DNA of 64,000 nucleotides from Actibacterium lipolyticum (GCF_900184935.1 NZ_FXYE01000001.1:1550001-1614000); one strand, 5' to 3'. Positions 19,625-33,898 are shown, numbered from the stretch's first letter. Notes: generated from the letters alone by a model not told the origin. A program made the numbers and translations.

Positions 19625-20796
19625 GCCGGCTATTCCTGATCGCGGGGGAGCCTTCTGGCGACGCGCTTGGGGCGGCTTTGATGGCCGGGTTGAAAGAGCT
19701 TGAACCGGGCATTGAATTTACCGGTGTCGGCGGACCATTGATGGAAGCGCAGGGCATGAAAAGCCTGTTCCCTATGGAAGAGCTTTCCGTGATGGGTTTG
19801 GCAGAGGTTTTGCCACGCTACAATCAGCTGGTGCGCCGGATCAAACAATGTGCTGGCGAAGTGCTTGATCAGAAACCTGATGCGTTGGTCACGATAGACA
19901 GCCCTGATTTCAGCCTGCGTGTCGCAAAGCGCGTGAAAGAGGCGTCTGATATTCGCACCGTCCACTACGTCGCCCCCACGGTTTGGGCGTGGCGCGAAGG
20001 GCGGGCGAAAAAGATGGCGGGGATGATCGATCAAGTCCTCGCGCTATTTCCGTTCGAACCGCCCTATATGGAAGCCGAAGGGATGCGATGCGACTTTGTC
20101 GGTCATCCCGTCGTGGCGCAGCCGACCGCATCCCCCCAAGAGGTGGCTGAGTTCCGCGAGACATACGGGCTGGCCCCCGATGCGCACGCGCTGTTGGTGC
20201 TGCCGGGATCCCGCAAGGGAGAGGTCGGCCGGCTTGCCCCGATTTTCGGAGAGGCACTGCGCCCGCTTCTGGCGCGTCATCCTGCGTTGCATGTGATTGT
20301 GCCTGCCGCTCCGGCGGTCTTTGCCGAAGTGAAGGAATGTCTGGCGGACTGGCCCGGCCAGCCGATCCTTCTGGACCCCCAGGGGAAGTCAGAGGAACAG
20401 ATACTGACCGAAAAGCGCGCGGCGTTTTCTGCGGCGAATGTGGCGTTGGCGGCCTCTGGCACAGTCTCTTTGGAACTTGCAGCGGCGCGCACGCCCATGG
20501 TCATCGCCTATGATATGAACTGGTTCAGTTTCCAGATCATCAAGTGGATGATGAAGATTGATACGGTTACTTTGGTCAATATCGTTTCCGAAACCCGCGT
20601 CGTGCCCGAACTTCTTGGCTCTGACTGTAAGCCGGAAGCAATCTCAGAAGCTCTTTTGGCGCTGTTGGATGATGACGCGGCACGTCAGGCGCAGCTTGCC
20701 GCACAGGATTTGACCATGGAGCGGTTGGGCAAGGGCGGTGCGGCGCCGGGCCTTCGTGCGGCGCGCGCGGTTCTTGATGGGCTGAAGCAAGCCTAA
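19621..20796 (+). CDS. lpxB: lipid-A-disaccharide synthase
   Basis: LpxB, a GT19 glycosyltransferase, joins lipid X to UDP-diacylglucosamine to form the disaccharide of lipid A. The 391-residue protein begins LFLIAGEPSGDALGAALM, contains VAPTVWAWREGRAKKM near residue 118 and the nucleotide-sugar end region VALAASGTVSLELA near 275. It is the last gene of the cluster. Downstream is a short gap with an imperfect CGTAAG/CTTACG hairpin facing mnmA on the other strand. Confidence 0.96.
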   Translation: MSRLFLIAGEPSGDALGAALMAGLKELEPGIEFTGVGGPLMEAQGMKSLFPMEELSVMGLAEVLPRYNQLVRRIKQCAGEVLDQKPDALVTIDSPDFSLRVAKRVKEASDIRTVHYVAPTVWAWREGRAKKMAGMIDQVLALFPFEPPYMEAEGMRCDFVGHPVVAQPTASPQEVAEFRETYGLAPDAHALLVLPGSRKGEVGRLAPIFGEALRPLLARHPALHVIVPAAPAVFAEVKECLADWPGQPILLDPQGKSEEQILTEKRAAFSAANVALAASGTVSLELAAARTPMVIAYDMNWFSFQIIKWMMKIDTVTLVNIVSETRVVPELLGSDCKPEAISEALLALLDDDAARQAQLAAQDLTMERLGKGGAAPGLRAARAVLDGLKQA

Positions 20797-20838
20797 TCTG
20801 GGCGTAAGACGCTTTGCGCGCGCCTTACGTCGATTGAT

Positions 20839-21987
20839 TTAGTTGCCCCGCCAAATCCAGCCGCCGCCCAAGATCCGGCTGCCGGTCGTTTCATAGAACA
20901 CACAGGCTTGTCCGGGGCTGACGCCTTCTTCTGGGGTCAGAAGCTCAACCTCGGCTTCGGTCTCTGAAATCGGGCGCAGGATTGCTTCGCGCGGGGGTCG
21001 TGTGGAACGCACCTTGACCGAGATGTGCCATTCTTTTTGCGAGGTGATGAGCGCATCGCCCAGCCAATTGATTTCACGCACGGGAACGGTGCGCGTCGTC
21101 AGCAGCTCTTTTGGCCCGACGATCACGTGGCGTTTTTCAACGTCCAGTCTGACGACATAAAGCGGATCAGCCAGCCCACCGATGCCAAGACCGCGGCGCT
21201 GCCCGATTGTATAATGGATGACGCCGTCATGCGTGCCCAGCACGCGACCATCTACATCAACGATGTCACCCGGCTCTGCCGCGCCGGGGCGCAGCTTTTC
21301 GATGACCGACGCATAGTTGCCATTTGGAACAAAGCAGATGTCTTGGCTGTCGGGTTTATCCGCCACCGGCAGGCCGTATTTCTGGGCCAAGGCGCGGGTT
21401 TCATTCTTCGACGGCAAATGGCCCAGCGGAAAGCGTAGAAAGGCCAATTGCTCGGGTGTGGTCGAGAATAGGAAATAGGATTGATCACGGGCGGCATCGG
21501 CAGCGCAATGAAGCTCTGGCCCTTGATCGCCGGTTTTGCGTTGGATGTAGTGGCCGGTTGCCATGCAATCGGCCTCAAGGTCTTTAGCCGTTTCCAGCAG
21601 GTCTTTGAATTTCACCCGTTCGTTGCAGCGAATGCACGGAACAGGTGTCGCGCCAGCCAGATAGCTGTCAGCGAATTCATCGATCACCGCATCTTTAAAG
21701 ATGTTCTCGTAATCCAGAACATAGTGGGGAAAACCCATTTCTTCGGCCACGCGACGGGCATCATGGATGTCTACACCCGCACAGCAGGCACCTTTTTTCG
21801 CAAGTGCTGCGCCGTGATCATAGAGCTGAAGTGTAACGCCAACCACGTCATAGCCTTCTTCGGCCAGTTGCGCGGCCACAACCGAGCTATCGACGCCGCC
21901 AGACATGGCAACGACGACGCGGGTCTCTGCCGGTGGTTTGGCAAAGCCCAAAGAGTTCAGCGGATGATCCTTGCTGTCGAGCGGCAT
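20839..21987 (-). CDS. mnmA: tRNA-specific 2-thiouridylase MnmA
   Basis: MnmA puts sulfur on C2 of the wobble uridine in tRNAs for Lys, Glu and Gln. The PP-loop SGGVDSS lies near residue 30, the first catalytic cysteine is in [13 protein letters not shown] and the second in [11 protein letters not shown], as in the E. coli enzyme. I chose ATG 21987 (382 residues) over an in-frame ATG eight codons upstream because AAAGG lies at proper spacing before it. It converges on lpxB and is divergent from sciP. Confidence 0.96.
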   Translation of the reverse strand: MPLDSKDHPLNSLGFAKPPAETRVVVAMSGGVDSSVVAAQLAEEGYDVVGVTLQLYDHGAALAKKGACCAGVDIHDARRVAEEMGFPHYVLDYENIFKDAVIDEFADSYLAGATPVPCIRCNERVKFKDLLETAKDLEADCMATGHYIQRKTGDQGPELHCAADAARDQSYFLFSTTPEQLAFLRFPLGHLPSKNETRALAQKYGLPVADKPDSQDICFVPNGNYASVIEKLRPGAAEPGDIVDVDGRVLGTHDGVIHYTIGQRRGLGIGGLADPLYVVRLDVEKRHVIVGPKELLTTRTVPVREINWLGDALITSQKEWHISVKVRSTRPPREAILRPISETEAEVELLTPEEGVSPGQACVFYETTGSRILGGGWIWRGN

Positions 21988-22110
21988 GATGTAACCTTTC
22001 GGGAATTCCATCGGAATATAGGAAAATGCAAGATAGTCTCAAGCCCCGGTTTCACACCTCCTTAAGTCTGTTTGCCAAAATTGGTCATCAGGATGAGTGA
22101 GGGAAAGAAA

Positions 22111-22398
22111 ATGTTCATCAAACGTATCGACGGACCTAGGACAGTAACACTTCCAGATGGCTCTACGATGACGCGGGCGGATCTGCCGCCCGTTGACACC
22201 AAGCGTTGGGTCGCAAGCCGAAAAGCAGCGGTGGTAAAGGCGGTGGCAGCCAATCTGATTGATCAAGAAGAAGCGCTGGCGCGGTACTCATTAAGCATAG
22301 AAGAGTTCGAAAGCTGGAAGATTGCGGTTGCGCGGCATGGTCCTAAGGCATTGAAAACGACTAAAATTCAAACGTATAGACAATCTGGAGTTGATTAA
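22111..22398 (+). CDS. sciP: DUF1153-family protein, SciP homologue (CtrA inhibitor)
   Basis: In Caulobacter, SciP binds CtrA and stops it activating promoters in early cell-cycle stages. This 95-residue protein has the family core with LPDGSTMTRADLPPVDTKRW, a helix-turn-helix-like middle (RKAAVVKAVAANLI...EEALARYSLSIEEFESW) and the end KTTKIQTYRQ. I start at ATG 22111, preceded by GAGGGA; two in-frame ATGs further upstream lack a ribosome site. It lies 86 bases upstream of ctrA on the same strand, so regulator and partner are neighbours here. Confidence 0.9.
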   Translation: MFIKRIDGPRTVTLPDGSTMTRADLPPVDTKRWVASRKAAVVKAVAANLIDQEEALARYSLSIEEFESWKIAVARHGPKALKTTKIQTYRQSGVD

Positions 22399-22426
22399 TT
22401 AGCTTGTCTACATTGGTAACGTGTAA

Positions 22427-22434
22427 TTAACCAT
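22427..22434 (+). promoter_or_regulatory. CtrA half-site ahead of ctrA
   Basis: TTAACCAT matches the CtrA half-site and lies 50 bases before the ctrA start, consistent with the autoregulation known for Caulobacter ctrA. No second TTAA at seven-base spacing is present. The same octamer occurs elsewhere in the window at about chance frequency, so only the location makes it meaningful. Confidence 0.4.
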
Positions 22435-22484
22435 TCTTATTCAGTGTGAGGTTGAGACTAGGGGAATACAACGGAGAGAATTTT

Positions 22485-23198
22485 ATGCGCGTCCTTTTGG
22501 TGGAAGACGATCCAACCACATCCAAAAGCATTGAATTGATGCTGACCCACGCCAATCTGAACGTCTATACGACCGACCTTGGCGAAGAAGGGATCGATCT
22601 GGCCAAACTATATGATTACGATCTTATTTTGTTGGATTTGAACCTTCCTGACATGAATGGCCATGAAGTTTTGCGCCAGTTGCGGCTGGCACGGGTCGAT
22701 ACGCCGATTCTTATTTTGTCTGGCGAAGACGATACAGACAACAAACTCAAAGGGTTCGGATTCGGCGCCGATGACTATCTGACCAAGCCGTTCCATCGCG
22801 AAGAATTGGTCGCCCGTATCCACGCGATTATCCGTCGCTCAAAAGGGCATGCGCAATCGACGATCAGTACGGGCCGGATCACGGTGAACCTTGATGCAAA
22901 AACGGTTGATGTCGATGGACGCACGGTTCACTTGACCGGCAAAGAATACCAGATGCTTGAACTGCTGAGCCTTCGTAAAGGAACAACTCTTACGAAAGAG
23001 ATGTTCCTGAACCACCTGTACGGCGGGATGGACGAACCAGAGCTGAAGATCATCGATGTGTTTATCTGCAAGCTTCGCAAGAAATTGACCCAAGCGACGG
23101 GCGGCGAAAACCACATTGAGACGGTCTGGGGCCGCGGTTATGTGCTGCGCGATCCAGAGGTCGCAAACGAACCAGTGCGCGTTGCCATCGGCGCATGA
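22485..23198 (+). CDS. ctrA: cell-cycle response regulator CtrA
   Basis: CtrA is the alphaproteobacterial master regulator. In Rhodobacteraceae it mainly controls motility, gene transfer agent and quorum-sensing genes rather than being essential for division. The 237-residue protein has a receiver domain with acidic pair E7/D8/D9, phospho-acceptor D51 and K in DDYLTKPFH, followed by an OmpR/PhoB winged helix (about 125-230) with [12 protein letters not shown] and VWGRGYVL. The start ATG 22485 follows GGAG. It is downstream of sciP and followed by a GC hairpin. Confidence 0.96.
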   Translation: MRVLLVEDDPTTSKSIELMLTHANLNVYTTDLGEEGIDLAKLYDYDLILLDLNLPDMNGHEVLRQLRLARVDTPILILSGEDDTDNKLKGFGFGADDYLTKPFHREELVARIHAIIRRSKGHAQSTISTGRITVNLDAKTVDVDGRTVHLTGKEYQMLELLSLRKGTTLTKEMFLNHLYGGMDEPELKIIDVFICKLRKKLTQATGGENHIETVWGRGYVLRDPEVANEPVRVAIGA

Positions 23199-23202
23199 AA
23201 CG

Positions 23203-23230
23203 CCGGGCGGGGCGAAATCTAACCGCCCGG
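23203..23230 (+). terminator. GC-rich hairpin after ctrA
   Basis: CCGGGCGG pairs perfectly with CCGCCCGG across a 12-base loop, five bases after the ctrA stop. No T run follows, so it may be a 3'-end stabiliser or a weak terminator rather than a full one. Confidence 0.5.
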
Positions 23231-23233
23231 TAA

Positions 23234-27510
<4,277 letters not shown>

Positions 27511-27537
27511 ACGGACGGTTCCGCTTTGTTCGCAAAT

Positions 27538-27552
27538 GTTCTTAAAAAGTTC
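27538..27552 (+). promoter_or_regulatory. LexA box (GTTC-N7-GTTC)
   Basis: A perfect copy of the alphaproteobacterial SOS operator, GTTC TTAAAAA GTTC, lies 28 bases after the recG stop and 66 bases before the 40-residue frame at 27619. An extra GTTC lies six bases further upstream. Position and AT-rich surroundings suit a promoter repressed by LexA. Confidence 0.75.
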
Positions 27553-27618
27553 TTTACTTTTGAGGGTGAATTTGAGAACAAAGTAGCAACAGAGGTATCA
27601 TCGCAAGGAATATTCACC

Positions 27619-27741
27619 ATGCTGACTGAACTGAAAGCCGTTATGAACCGCTCCTCCGCGACCCTTATTCAGGATGCCGCGGGTGCCATGGCTCTTGTTG
27701 TAATGCTTCTTGTCGGCCTTCACCTGCCAGGGTTGGTCTGA
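27619..27741 (+). CDS. 40-residue membrane microprotein, predicted SOS-controlled
   Basis: The frame from ATG 27619 has AAGGA nine bases upstream and ends at TGA 27741. The N-terminal half is polar (MLTELKAVMNRSSATLIQD) and the second half is uncharged and hydrophobic (about residues 20-40), enough for one membrane span. A perfect LexA box precedes it and an intrinsic terminator follows, so it appears to be a one-gene SOS unit. Short SOS-induced membrane proteins are known as division inhibitors (SidA, 29 residues, in Caulobacter). I see no sequence identity I can vouch for, and the function is inferred only from size, membrane span and LexA control. Confidence 0.65.
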   Translation: MLTELKAVMNRSSATLIQDAAGAMALVVMLLVGLHLPGLV

Positions 27742-27884
27742 CCCCCAAGTTTACTGCCTGCGATCTGCCGGGTTGCGCATCCTGTCCCCAACATCCGATG
27801 CGCCGCTTCTGACACCGCCTGTCCCAAAGCTGCGAAGTCGCCTTGTTCTTCGCCAAAGATCCGGAACATCAGATACGCGACTTG

Positions 27885-27922
27885 CCGCCGCCTTCTCCCC
27901 AAGAAGAGCGGCGGTTTTTTTT
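27885..27922 (+). terminator. intrinsic terminator of the SOS microprotein unit
   Basis: CCGCCGC and TTCT pair with AGAA and GCGGCGG, followed by eight T residues. It lies about 145 bases after the microprotein stop, leaving a long 3' untranslated region. The T run touches the stop codon of the convergent IscU-like gene. Confidence 0.8.
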
Positions 27923-28373
27923 ATGCGCAGGCGGTTTTTGCGGCTTCGTCAAACGCATCCAATGTGGCGTCCAACGACAGCAAGATCGAAGCGTGACGGT
28001 TTTTATATTCGCGAGCGGGTGACAGCACCTCTAGCCCATCGAAGGGGGCTTGGGGCACGGGGCCGTCCTCCTTCAGCATCGCCTTCAGTTGATCACGTGC
28101 TGTTTCAACCTCGGCGCGGGTGCGACCGATGATATTTGCCCCAACCACTGAAGCAGAGGCTTGCCCAAGCGCGCAGGCTTTTACATCTTGCGCGAAATCT
28201 GTGATTTTTCCGTCTTCAACGACAAGATCGACAGAAACGGTGGACCCACACAGCGGTGCGCGTTTCTTTGCGGATGCAGACGGCGCATCCAGTTGCCCCA
28301 GATGGGGGATGTCGGCAGCCAATTCGAGAATTCGCTGTGAGTAGAGCTTTATAAGGTCGTTCTCGGCGCTCAT
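27921..28373 (-). CDS. IscU/SufU-like iron-sulfur cluster scaffold protein
   Basis: The 150-residue protein carries the three cysteines expected of a U-type scaffold: C42 in PLCGS, C67 in KACALGQAS and C149 at the C-terminal TACA. It should hold or pass Fe-S clusters or sulfur. It lacks the other Isc/Suf genes nearby, so its partner system is elsewhere. I start at ATG 28373, which has AAGGGAAAG upstream; an upstream extension of 18 codons has no support. It is divergent from hisI. Confidence 0.85.
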   Translation of the reverse strand: MSAENDLIKLYSQRILELAADIPHLGQLDAPSASAKKRAPLCGSTVSVDLVVEDGKITDFAQDVKACALGQASASVVGANIIGRTRAEVETARDQLKAMLKEDGPVPQAPFDGLEVLSPAREYKNRHASILLSLDATLDAFDEAAKTACA

Positions 28374-28439
28374 AGCTTTCCCTTTTCGCTGGTTCTCATT
28401 AAATAGCCTCAGAACCCGATTTTGCAAAGGTCAGCTGCC

Positions 28440-28796
28440 ATGTCGTTTGATGTATCCACACTAAAGTATGATGTGAACGGTCTGATCCCAGCAATCGCAC
28501 AAGCCGAAGATGGCGAGGTGTTGATGATGGCTTGGATGAATGCCGAGGCGGTCACCAAGACATTAGAAACGGGCCGGGTCACGTATTGGTCACGCTCGCG
28601 CCAAGCCTTTTGGATCAAGGGCGAAACCAGCGGGCACACACAGCGATTGATCGATTTCCGTGTGGATTGTGACCGGGATTGCCTATTGGTCATCGTGGAA
28701 CAGGCCGGACCGGCATGTCATACGAACCGCCGCAGCTGTTTTTACACAAGCGTCCAAAACGGCGAAGAGGTTGAGCTTTCCACGCCGATGGAGTGA
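28440..28796 (+). CDS. hisI: phosphoribosyl-AMP cyclohydrolase
   Basis: HisI opens the adenine ring of PR-AMP, step three of histidine synthesis. The 118-residue single-domain form has the metal sites DCDRDCLL and GPACHTNRRSCFY and the motif TYWSRSRQAFWIKGETSGH. ATG 28440 follows AAAGGTC; a TTG six codons upstream is less likely. The hisE function is not fused here. The gene converges on gluQRS with two bases between stops. Confidence 0.95.
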   Translation: MSFDVSTLKYDVNGLIPAIAQAEDGEVLMMAWMNAEAVTKTLETGRVTYWSRSRQAFWIKGETSGHTQRLIDFRVDCDRDCLLVIVEQAGPACHTNRRSCFYTSVQNGEEVELSTPME

Positions 28797-28798
28797 GC

Positions 28799-29656
28799 CT
28801 AAAGCCCAACCATCCGGCGGATATCTTCGGGCGATGCGCCGTCTTGACGAAACAGCCGTATCGCCTTGGAATCGTGACGTTTTGCAAGCCGTTTTCCATC
28901 CTCATCGCGGATAAGAAGATGGTGGAAATAGGTCGGTGTCGGCAGATCAAGCAAGGCTTGCAGCAGGACCTGAACAAAGGTCGCCTCATACAGGTCCACG
29001 CCGCGGACCACCTCTGTGATGCCTTGGGCAGCGTCGTCCCAGACAGCGGCCAGCAGATAGGAAACGGTCTCAATCTCTTTGCGGCCTAGCACAACGTCAC
29101 CAGTACCGGAGATAAGGGTTTCGGCGTCTAACTGATGCGTACCGGTATGATCTGGCCCGTTCTCGATAAATCCACAATTACTAGTATTACCAATGGCTTC
29201 TACTGCCTTCCTCATATTCAGACGAAGCGCATCACCTGGTTTGCGGCTGTCCAAATCGCGGCCACGGCAGGTTCCCGGATAGACAATCCCGTCAGGGCCG
29301 ACAAGCGGCGCGCCTTCTTGAGGTGCCGAAAGTGCGGCCCGGATATCGCCACGTGTGCAGCTGCATGGATAGATCAGACCGCGCGCCGCAAGTTGGTCTA
29401 GCACCCGGTCATAGTCTTCAAGATGTTCGGATTGGCGTCTGACAGGCGTTTCCCATTCAAGACCCAGCCAATGCAGGTCTTCGTAAATCAGGGTTTCCCA
29501 TTCCGGTTTGCATCGCTGCGTGTCGGTGTCTTCGATCCTAAGGAGGAATTCACCGCCATGCAGACGCGCGCGATCATACGCCAGCAAGGCGGAATAGGCA
29601 TGGCCAAGGTGCAGCGGCCCGGTCGGCGAAGGGGCAAACCGGGTGCGATAGGTCAC
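28799..29656 (-). CDS. gluQRS: glutamyl-Q tRNA(Asp) synthetase
   Basis: GluQ-RS attaches glutamate to the queuosine base of tRNA-Asp. It is a shortened glutamyl-tRNA synthetase without the anticodon-binding domain; 285 residues fit. The class I site reads [16 protein letters not shown] near the start, KRHDSKAI stands in the KMSKS position, and the family zinc site is formed by CSC (about 95-97) plus a tyrosine and cysteine in VYPGTC. Start GTG 29656 overlaps the trmFO stop in a GTGA, so the two tRNA-modification genes are coupled. Confidence 0.93.
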   Translation of the reverse strand: MTYRTRFAPSPTGPLHLGHAYSALLAYDRARLHGGEFLLRIEDTDTQRCKPEWETLIYEDLHWLGLEWETPVRRQSEHLEDYDRVLDQLAARGLIYPCSCTRGDIRAALSAPQEGAPLVGPDGIVYPGTCRGRDLDSRKPGDALRLNMRKAVEAIGNTSNCGFIENGPDHTGTHQLDAETLISGTGDVVLGRKEIETVSYLLAAVWDDAAQGITEVVRGVDLYEATFVQVLLQALLDLPTPTYFHHLLIRDEDGKRLAKRHDSKAIRLFRQDGASPEDIRRMVGL

Positions 29657-30990
29657 TGCGCCAACCAGCCTTTCCAAAGCTCTTTCGCGCGATCTGTATA
29701 GGCCTTGTAGCGGTCTTTGCGGCCACGGCGACCGCCTTTCAGACCTTCAACAGGTGGGAACAGCCCGAAATTAACGTTCATCGGCTGAAAGGTCTTCGCC
29801 TCGGCCCCACCAGTGATGTGAGTGACAAGCGCGCCCATCGCCGTTTCAGCGGGCGGCGTCGTCAATTCCTTGCCGGTGATCTCAGCAATAGCAAAGCGAG
29901 CAGCCAACAGCCCCATCGCGGCACTTTCAACATATCCTTCCACGCCTGTGATCTGGCCCGCGAACCGGATATTAGGGCGTGATTTCAGACGCATCTGGTC
30001 ATCCAGCAGCGTTGGCGAATTTAGGAACGTGTTGCGGTGGATGCCGCCAAGCCGAGCGAACTTTGCGTCTTCCAATCCCGGAATCATCCGGAAAACATCG
30101 GTTTGTGCGCCATACTTCATCTTTGTTTGGAAGCCGACGATGTTGAACAATGTGCCAAGTGCGTTGTCGCGGCGAAGCTGAACAACGGCATATGCTTTGA
30201 CATCCGGTTGATGTGGGTTGGTCAGGCCGACGGGCTTCATCGGACCAAAGCGCAAGGTTTCGCGCCCGCGCTCTGCCATCACCTCAATCGGGAGGCAGCC
30301 GTCGAAATAACCCGCGGTTTCACCTTCGTGAAACTCGGTCTTATCCGCGGCAAGGATTGCATCAATGAACGCTTCGTATTGGTCGCGGTCCATCGGGCAG
30401 TTAAGATAGGCCTTACGCTCTTCTTCCGTCTCGCCCTTGTCGTAGCGGGACTGGAACCAGGCCTTGTCCATATCAACGCTGTCGGCATAGACGATCGGCG
30501 CGATTGCGTCGAAAAAGGCCAGCGCCTCGGCACCCGTTTCCGCGCGGATCGCTTCGGCCAAATTGCCCGAGGTCAGCGGGCCGGTCGCGATGATCCAATG
30601 ACCGTCATCGGGCAGGGCGGCAATCTCTCCCTCTTCGATGGTCACCAACGGATGTTCACGCAGGCGCGCTGTGACGCCTTCGGCAAACTGATCCCGATCC
30701 ACAGCAAGCGCGCCACCAGCGGGCAGGGAATGTGCGTCGGCCATTTCCATGATCAAACCACCGGCTTCGCGCATCTCCCAATGCAGAAGGCCAACAGCGT
30801 TCTGTTCGCTATCGTCTGACCGGAAAGAGTTTGAGCAGACCATTTCCGCCAGATTGCCGGTTTGGTGTGCGAACGTGCCGACATGGGGGCGCATTTCATG
30901 AATGACCACGGGAATGCCTGCCTGAGCAGCCTGCCACGCAGCTTCGGACCCGGCCATGCCGCCGCCGATGATATGGAGTTTTTCTGTCAT
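29653..30990 (-). CDS. trmFO: folate/FAD-dependent tRNA m5U54 methyltransferase
   Basis: TrmFO methylates U54 of tRNA using methylenetetrahydrofolate and FAD instead of S-adenosylmethionine. The 445 residues begin with the FAD loop [13 protein letters not shown] (7-19), and the catalytic cysteine region [11 protein letters not shown] has C52. The open frame continues upstream of 30990, but that part is Cys/Arg-rich and overlaps the gyrA terminator, so I reject it. The ribosome site is weak. It lies downstream of gyrA and is coupled to gluQRS. Confidence 0.95.
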   Translation of the reverse strand: MTEKLHIIGGGMAGSEAAWQAAQAGIPVVIHEMRPHVGTFAHQTGNLAEMVCSNSFRSDDSEQNAVGLLHWEMREAGGLIMEMADAHSLPAGGALAVDRDQFAEGVTARLREHPLVTIEEGEIAALPDDGHWIIATGPLTSGNLAEAIRAETGAEALAFFDAIAPIVYADSVDMDKAWFQSRYDKGETEEERKAYLNCPMDRDQYEAFIDAILAADKTEFHEGETAGYFDGCLPIEVMAERGRETLRFGPMKPVGLTNPHQPDVKAYAVVQLRRDNALGTLFNIVGFQTKMKYGAQTDVFRMIPGLEDAKFARLGGIHRNTFLNSPTLLDDQMRLKSRPNIRFAGQITGVEGYVESAAMGLLAARFAIAEITGKELTTPPAETAMGALVTHITGGAEAKTFQPMNVNFGLFPPVEGLKGGRRGRKDRYKAYTDRAKELWKGWLAQ

Positions 30991-31026
30991 ATCCGGCGAT
31001 TTAGGCGAGAATGGTGGAAAGGGAAA

Positions 31027-31047
31027 GGGGCAGCACGTGGCTGCCCC
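31027..31047 (-). terminator. intrinsic terminator of gyrA
   Basis: On the minus strand GGGGCAG pairs with CTGCCCC around a seven-base loop and is followed by TTTCCCTTTCC. It lies about 110 bases after the gyrA stop and just before trmFO, so the two are separate units. Confidence 0.7.
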
Positions 31048-31159
31048 GATAAGTTTTCCGTTTTTTCGGTGCCGTCTTTGCAGATGGCGCGCCAAACATG
31101 GTCTGCAACAAGAACCCAATCGCCTTAAGAAAGCGGTGGCTTCTTATATGCGTGCGGTC

Positions 31160-33898
31160 CTATTCGTCGCCTTGTTCGATTTCTTCGTCGCCTTGATCCG
31201 CGATCCAAGCAACCGAAACGACCTCTTCCTTCTTGGCGGTGTCGAAGACCTTTACGCCACCAGCGCTGCGCGAACGGAACGAGATTCCGTCAACAGGGCA
31301 GCGAATGGATTGCCCAGTCGACGTCGCAAGCATGATCTGATCATCCATTTCGACAGGGAAGGACGCAACGAGGCGACCGCCCCGCATGGCCTTATCCATC
31401 GCCTGAACGCCTTGGCCACCACGACCCCGAACCGGGTAGTCATGGCTGGACGACAGTTTGCCCGCGCCACCGGAGGTAATCGTCAAAATCAGATCCTCGG
31501 CGGCCGACATTTCGGCGTAACGCTCTTGGCTGAAATCGGCGGCTTCGGCGACGGCCTCTTCCTCATCGCTTTCGGCGTCATCTGCCAGGCCAGCAACGGC
31601 ACGGCGCATTTTCAAATACGCAGCACGCTCTTCCGAAGAGGCTTCGAAATGCCGGATAACCGCCATCGAGACCACTTCGTCACCTTCACCAAGGCGAATA
31701 CCACGAACACCGGTGGAATCGCGCCCTTTAAAGACACGCACCGCCGTGGTTGGGAAGCGGATCGCCCGCCCGCTAGAGGTTACAAGCATTACGTCGTCAT
31801 CTTCCGTACAGATACGCGCGTTTACCAAGCTTGTCTCGTCGGGCAGCTTCATCGCGATCTTGCCGTTCGACTTCACGTTGGTGAAATCAGACAACTGATT
31901 GCGGCGCACATCACCTGCCGTGGTGGCAAAGACGATCTGAAGGTCAGACCATTCTTCTTCGGGACGATCGACGGGCATGATTGCAGCAACAGAAACGCCC
32001 TGAGGGATCGGCAGGATGTTGATAATCGCCTTGCCCTTGGCCGTCCGCCCACCTTGTGGCAGGCGCCATGTTTTCAGCTTATAAACCATGCCTTCGGTCG
32101 TGAAGAACAACAGTTGCGTGTGGGTGTTGGCCACGAAGAGGGTGGTTACGACATCCTCTTCTTTGGTCGCCATCCCGCTGATGCCTTTGCCGCCGCGACG
32201 TTGGGCGCGGAAATCTGCAAGGGGTGTACGTTTGATGTAACCTCCGCTGGTGACGGTCACGACCATATCTTCGCGTTCGATCAGATCTTCGTCGTCCATA
32301 TCGCCGGACCAATCGATGATCTCTGTACGCCGTGGAACGGCGTGTTGTTCGCGAACATCGCGCAGCTCGTCACCGATAATCGCCATGATCCGTTCGCGGG
32401 AACGCAGAATATCAAGGTATTCGCGGATTTTTGCTGCAAGGTCCTGCAACTCATCCGTTACTTCCTTGACGCCCATGGCGGTCAAGCGTTGCAAGCGAAG
32501 TTCCAGGATCGCACGCGCCTGCGTTTCTGACAGGTAATAAGTCCCGTCATCATTCATCTTGTGGGTCGGATCGTCGATCAGCTGGATGTATTCAGCGATA
32601 TCATGTGCGGGCCAACGGCGGCTCATCAGCTTTTCGCGGGCTTCGGCCGGATCGTTCGAGGAACGGATCGTCGCAACCACTTCATCAACGTTCGAAACGG
32701 CAACGGCCAGACCACATAGAATGTGGCTGCGTTCACGTGCTTTGCGCAGCTCATAAGCAGTGCGGCGCGCGATAACTTCTTCGCGGAAGTCAATGAAAGC
32801 AGTCAGGAATTTGCGAAGCGTCAGTTGTTCTGGCTTGCCACCATTCAACGCCAGCATGTTAGCCCCGAACGAGGTCTGCATCGGCGTGAAGCGGAACAGC
32901 TGGTTTAGAACAACCTCTGCCGTGGCATCGCGTTTCAATTCAATCACGACCCGAACGCCAACGCGGTCAGATTCATCCTGAATGGAGGAGATGCCTTCAA
33001 GCTTCTTATCGCGGACAAGTTCGGCGATCTTTTCGATCATCGACGCTTTGTTCACCTGATAAGGAATCTCATCCAGAACAATGGCATAGCGGTCTTTTCT
33101 GATCTCTTCGATCCGTGTTTTTGCACGGATTACGATCGAACCACGGCCTTCAAGATACGCTTTGCGCGCACCGGTACGGCCCAGGATGATACCGCCCGTC
33201 GGGAAGTCCGGCGCGGGGACGTATTCCATCAGCTGTTCGGATGTCAGATCAGGGTCGTCGATCAGCGCCAGCGTGGCATCGATGACTTCGCCCAGGTTGT
33301 GGGGCGGAATCCGCGTGGCCATACCAACGGCGATACCTTCGGCACCGTTGACCAGCATATTCGGGAAACGCGCAGGCAGGACGGTCGGTTCCATCCGTTC
33401 GTTTGCGTAGTTTGGGATGAAGTCGACAGTTTCCTTGTCGATATCAACCAAAAGCTGCTCGGCCACCTTTTTCAGGCGGCTTTCGGTGTACCGATAAGCC
33501 GCGGCAGGGTCGCCATCCATGGAGCCAAAGTTGCCCTGACCGTCGATCAGCGGCACGGACATCGAAAAGTCCTGCGCCATGCGGACAAGCGATTCATAAA
33601 CCGCCGAATCCCCGTGTGGGTGATACCGGCCCATAACGTCGCCCACGGCCGTGGCGCATTTACGATATGGTTTGTTCTGAGTCTGCCCGTTTTCCCACAG
33701 CGTATAAAGAATGCGCCGGTGCACAGGTTTCAGGCCATCTCGAAGATCGGGGATCGCACGGCTTACGATCACGCTCATGGCATAGTCCATGAACGAGGTC
33801 TGCATCTCTTCCTCGATGGAAATCGTCGGACCGTCGTATTTCGGCGTGTCCGGCGTGTTTTCGTCTTCGTTTTCAGGGGTTTCTGGCGTGTCGTTCAC
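31160..33898 (-). CDS. gyrA: DNA gyrase subunit A
   Basis: GyrA is the breakage-reunion subunit of gyrase. The 912-residue protein has catalytic Tyr137 in the YRYTES segment, and the quinolone region [10 protein letters not shown] with Ser98 (E. coli Ser83) and Glu102 (E. coli Asp87). The GyrA box QRRGGKG lies near residue 550, with the six-blade DNA-wrapping domain after it. An acidic insertion of about 20-30 residues ([13 protein letters not shown]) interrupts the C-terminal domain. The start is GTG 33898 with GGGA upstream; another GTG lies eight codons further up without a ribosome site. Confidence 0.96.
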   Translation of the reverse strand: MNDTPETPENEDENTPDTPKYDGPTISIEEEMQTSFMDYAMSVIVSRAIPDLRDGLKPVHRRILYTLWENGQTQNKPYRKCATAVGDVMGRYHPHGDSAVYESLVRMAQDFSMSVPLIDGQGNFGSMDGDPAAAYRYTESRLKKVAEQLLVDIDKETVDFIPNYANERMEPTVLPARFPNMLVNGAEGIAVGMATRIPPHNLGEVIDATLALIDDPDLTSEQLMEYVPAPDFPTGGIILGRTGARKAYLEGRGSIVIRAKTRIEEIRKDRYAIVLDEIPYQVNKASMIEKIAELVRDKKLEGISSIQDESDRVGVRVVIELKRDATAEVVLNQLFRFTPMQTSFGANMLALNGGKPEQLTLRKFLTAFIDFREEVIARRTAYELRKARERSHILCGLAVAVSNVDEVVATIRSSNDPAEAREKLMSRRWPAHDIAEYIQLIDDPTHKMNDDGTYYLSETQARAILELRLQRLTAMGVKEVTDELQDLAAKIREYLDILRSRERIMAIIGDELRDVREQHAVPRRTEIIDWSGDMDDEDLIEREDMVVTVTSGGYIKRTPLADFRAQRRGGKGISGMATKEEDVVTTLFVANTHTQLLFFTTEGMVYKLKTWRLPQGGRTAKGKAIINILPIPQGVSVAAIMPVDRPEEEWSDLQIVFATTAGDVRRNQLSDFTNVKSNGKIAMKLPDETSLVNARICTEDDDVMLVTSSGRAIRFPTTAVRVFKGRDSTGVRGIRLGEGDEVVSMAVIRHFEASSEERAAYLKMRRAVAGLADDAESDEEEAVAEAADFSQERYAEMSAAEDLILTITSGGAGKLSSSHDYPVRGRGGQGVQAMDKAMRGGRLVASFPVEMDDQIMLATSTGQSIRCPVDGISFRSRSAGGVKVFDTAKKEEVVSVAWIADQGDEEIEQGDE

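Noticed and set aside
20797-20838. Imperfect CGTAAG/CTTACG hairpin between lpxB and mnmA
   Set aside because: No T run on either strand and a GC-rich loop that can pair in several ways; not enough for a terminator call.
27720-27902. A 60-codon frame on the minus strand between the SOS microprotein and the IscU-like gene, with a protein-like middle
   Set aside because: It needs a TTG start inside the terminator hairpin, or an ATG at 27870 without a ribosome site, and it overlaps the microprotein's tail. Nothing recognisable; it could be a remnant.
30991-31119. N-terminal extension of trmFO
   Set aside because: It passes through the gyrA terminator hairpin and is unlike the family, which begins close to the FAD loop.
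30956-32530. A 524-codon plus-strand frame opposite gyrA
   Set aside because: It is the complement of strongly conserved gyrA codons, and no family is visible in its product.
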